A stretch of DNA of 16,133 nucleotides from JBMNNU01 sp050942695 (GTDB lineage Bacteria; Chloroflexota; UBA6077): positions 1-16,133 of the forward strand of contig JBMNNU010000041.1 in assembly GCA_050942695.1 (NCBI GenBank). The letters are read 5' to 3'. Numbering within the stretch: position 1 is the first letter of the stretch; each line of letters begins with the position of its first letter. Positions 14,619-16,133 of the stretch are shown here, piece by piece. The notes under the pieces were generated by a model. It did no database searches, had not been told where the DNA came from, and was given only the letters and a program-made list of their open reading frames with translations. The position numbers were made by a program, and so were the translations under genes.

Positions 14619-15898
14619 GGCTCTGGAGTGTAGTTCAAATCGTCGGTTATCAGCAGCTTATCGATCCTCGTACCGGCCTCCCGGCCTACCACTCGCAGAG
14701 TATGCTGCCCCTCCGTCAATTCCACGGTCACCTTGTCCGACCTTGAGCCGTCTTTCCAGCCCACCCATTGCCAAACCTCGTAGGGACCGTCATCGTTCCC
14801 AATCTTGATTGGCTGCTGGTCATCCACTATCAGCCAGAAGCTGTTAGCGTCCACGTGGCCGTACCACATTCGGCTCCATATGGTATAGGTACCATCGCTC
14901 GGCACTACTATGTCGATCGAAGCCTCCCCCGTAGGTGGAAGGTCGCCGTAACCGTCCCATGACTGGTCACTCTCGGATGGCTCGATATACCCGACCGATG
15001 CTGCTGGATCTTGCCCTGTCACCATCGGCCCGCTCAACTGCAGCAAATCGGCTTCGATAGTCAGTGGTAACGGACCTTCGACAGGAGGCAAGGCAGCAAC
15101 CTGTTCCGGAGTAGCCGTTGGCTCGGGTGTAGGCTCAGGCGCAGGGGTGTCGGTTGGCGGAACAGGGGTATCCGTAGCAGGCACCGGAGTCTCCGTAGGA
15201 GGCACATCCGTCTCGACAGGCGGCGCTGGAGTGGCGATAACCTCCAACTCCATCTCGGATTCAGGTCCAGCCGTGGGAGTGTTCGTAGCGGGTTCCGCCG
15301 TCGGTGAAGGCTGAGGTGTGGGGGTGTTTGTAGGCGTAGGGGTGGAGGTAGGCTCCTTGGTCGGAGATGGCGTGACCGTGGGAGTAACCACCGACGGAGG
15401 CCCGATCACCTCCACCGACTCGGCCTCGACCTCGGGGATTCTCAGCTCCCTCCCAGAGACCGCCGTTGCTACTCTAACTCCGAGTAGCGTTCCCGTCACC
15501 CGAACCTGATAGCCTTTCTTTACCGCCGGCCCGCCCCTAACGGCAATATGTGTATTGCCCCTCTTGGCCGCGGGGTCGGTGTATATTTGGAACCGGTTGT
15601 ACCCGTCTGAACCCTCCAAAACATTGAACACTTCCCCGGTTAATGTGACGGCTGCCCCCTTGAAGCGATCCGCGTCTTGAACTACTTCCTCCCAGTTTTC
15701 GTTGTTGAATACATCGGCTGTCGCCGTATCGGGCGCCGATACTTCTGCCCCTGGAGAAGGTTGGATCGATACGATGTTGGATTGTTGGGTGCTATCGATC
15801 CCCTGTTGGTCTTGATCACCCTCAGAAGGGCTGCAGGCCACTAGTAGCGCACACGAAATCAGCGTTAACATTACCTTGGATATTGATCTACCTATCAC
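14615..15898 (-). CDS. Two-domain lipoprotein: OB-like domain, Pro/Thr linker, carbohydrate-binding-like domain
   Basis: A 427-aa protein from GTG 15898, with GGAGG 5 nt upstream. The signal peptide ends in LLVAC (Cys22). Residues about 63-165 (NWEEVVQDADRFKGAAVTL, VRVTGTLLG) look like an OB-fold nucleic-acid- or ligand-binding-type domain common in secreted proteins. A Thr/Pro linker with TPTPTNTPTP-type repeats fills about 170-280. Residues about 285-422 form a beta-sandwich: DGTYTIWSRMWYG, SFWLIVDD, VWQWVGWKDG, LTEGQHTLRVVGREAGTRIDKLLITDD. This pattern is typical of CBM6/35-like or malectin-like modules that bind carbohydrate. No catalytic domain is seen, so it is probably a surface binding protein. 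Ligand is unknown. Confidence 0.83.
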   Translation of the reverse strand: MIGRSISKVMLTLISCALLVACSPSEGDQDQQGIDSTQQSNIVSIQPSPGAEVSAPDTATADVFNNENWEEVVQDADRFKGAAVTLTGEVFNVLEGSDGYNRFQIYTDPAAKRGNTHIAVRGGPAVKKGYQVRVTGTLLGVRVATAVSGRELRIPEVEAESVEVIGPPSVVTPTVTPSPTKEPTSTPTPTNTPTPQPSPTAEPATNTPTAGPESEMELEVIATPAPPVETDVPPTETPVPATDTPVPPTDTPAPEPTPEPTATPEQVAALPPVEGPLPLTIEADLLQLSGPMVTGQDPAASVGYIEPSESDQSWDGYGDLPPTGEASIDIVVPSDGTYTIWSRMWYGHVDANSFWLIVDDQQPIKIGNDDGPYEVWQWVGWKDGSRSDKVTVELTEGQHTLRVVGREAGTRIDKLLITDDLNYTPEP

Positions 15899-15987
15899 CC
15901 TTCCCTCCCGATCATCCGGAGCTTGACACCCGCGATTGCGCGAACTCCATGGACGAGCAAGAGAGGTGCCAGGATATCGGGAGCAAT
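15895..15987 (-). pseudogene. 3' remnant of a gene interrupted by MITE copy B
   Basis: An open frame ending TGA at 15897-15895 overlaps the lipoprotein GTG by 4 nt (GTGA), as in an operon. It reads IAPDILAPLLLVHGVRAIAG then VKLRMIGREG. Removing MITE B and one target copy joins it in frame to the last bases of the window, giving TLIAPDILAPL. The 139 inserted bp (element plus duplication) are not a multiple of three. The incoming frame now runs into the MITE and stops at TAG 16027-16025. Only 15 bp of the incoming frame are visible, so the parent gene is unidentified. Confidence 0.42.
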
Positions 15988-16117
15988 GGCATGGTTCGCA
16001 CGAACAGCCAGATCGTGTAACGGTCTAATGCTGTAGCGCCGGGGCTTGTCCCCGACGAGATACCACGTCAGGCACAAGGCCCAACGCTACATTGTGACTC
16101 GTGCCGTGAACCATACC
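15988..16117. mobile_element. MITE copy B (about 130 bp) with 9-bp target duplication
   Basis: The same element as copy A, roughly 85-90% identical by eye, in the same orientation. Ends are GGC-ATGGTTCG and TGAACCAT-ACC. The 9-bp GGGAGCAAT at 15979-15987 is repeated exactly at 16118-16126. The internal TGTAGCG stem and hairpins are preserved, with several C-to-T or G-to-A differences. A short frame running through it (to 16077) is judged spurious. Confidence 0.9.
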
Positions 16118-16133
16118 GGGAGCAATCAAGGTC

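Noticed and set aside
13301..15370. Thr/Pro-rich repeats as tandem DNA repeats of special function
   Set aside because: They are in-frame low-complexity linkers of secreted lipoproteins, common in this kind of bacterium.
15988..16077. MITE-derived N-terminal part of a 60-codon frame before the lipoprotein
   Set aside because: Its start codon lies in the MITE. Only the tail after the MITE looks protein-like, so it is treated as a remnant.
1..16133. CRISPR array, toxin-antitoxin pair or defence system
   Set aside because: No regularly spaced repeats with unique spacers and no recognisable nuclease, toxin or defence domain in any credible frame.

Overview
The window looks like chromosomal DNA of a bacterium of the Chloroflexota (Anaerolineae/Thermomicrobia-like). 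This is an inference from three secreted lipoproteins with long Thr/Pro/Ala linkers, a C39-like lipoprotein peptidase, orphan Bug-type receptors and moderate-to-high GC. No ribosomal or marker gene is present to prove it.

Left edge (1-301): the first 19 codons of a leftward tyrosine integrase, a pair of NrdR-box-like palindromes, then tRNA-Gln(CTG) with its own terminator. This looks like the junction of an integrative element. 321-4738: a leftward RNase Z-like metallo-beta-lactamase (MBL) fold hydrolase, an orphan Bug/TctC receptor lipoprotein, a URO-D family enzyme, and a divergent LacI-type regulator with an operator in the shared intergenic region. These last three look like a small regulated catabolic/uptake unit.

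4752-8747: a tight leftward five-gene operon (overlaps or gaps of -4 to +6 nt). It encodes a FixH/YtkA-like lipoprotein with a Met/His patch, a NapH/CcoG-like membrane polyferredoxin, Sco1, CtaG and a second FixH/YtkA-like membrane-anchored protein. Together they resemble a copper reduction, carriage and insertion route for a cytochrome oxidase, but no oxidase subunit is in view. 9007-10713: a divergent IlvD/Edd dehydratase whose cysteine spacing and motifs fit sugar-acid dehydratases better than the isoleucine/valine enzyme.

10714-16133: an envelope/secreted-protein region rich in intergenic repeats. It holds a site-2 protease homologue, a C39-like lipoprotein peptidase, a rightward DUF892-type ferritin-like protein and a two-domain lipoprotein with a carbohydrate-binding-like C-terminus. 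Between these genes lie two copies of a ~130-bp non-coding transposable element (MITE), each flanked by a perfect 9-bp target duplication, a 100-bp hairpin repeat and a palindromic heptamer repeat. One MITE separates what was probably a tight peptidase operon. The other appears to have interrupted the 3' end of a gene that runs in from beyond the right edge.

The strongest less-expected observations are the MITE family, the paired palindromes between integrase and tRNA, and the copper/polyferredoxin operon. No CRISPR array, defence system or clearly unprecedented system is visible.
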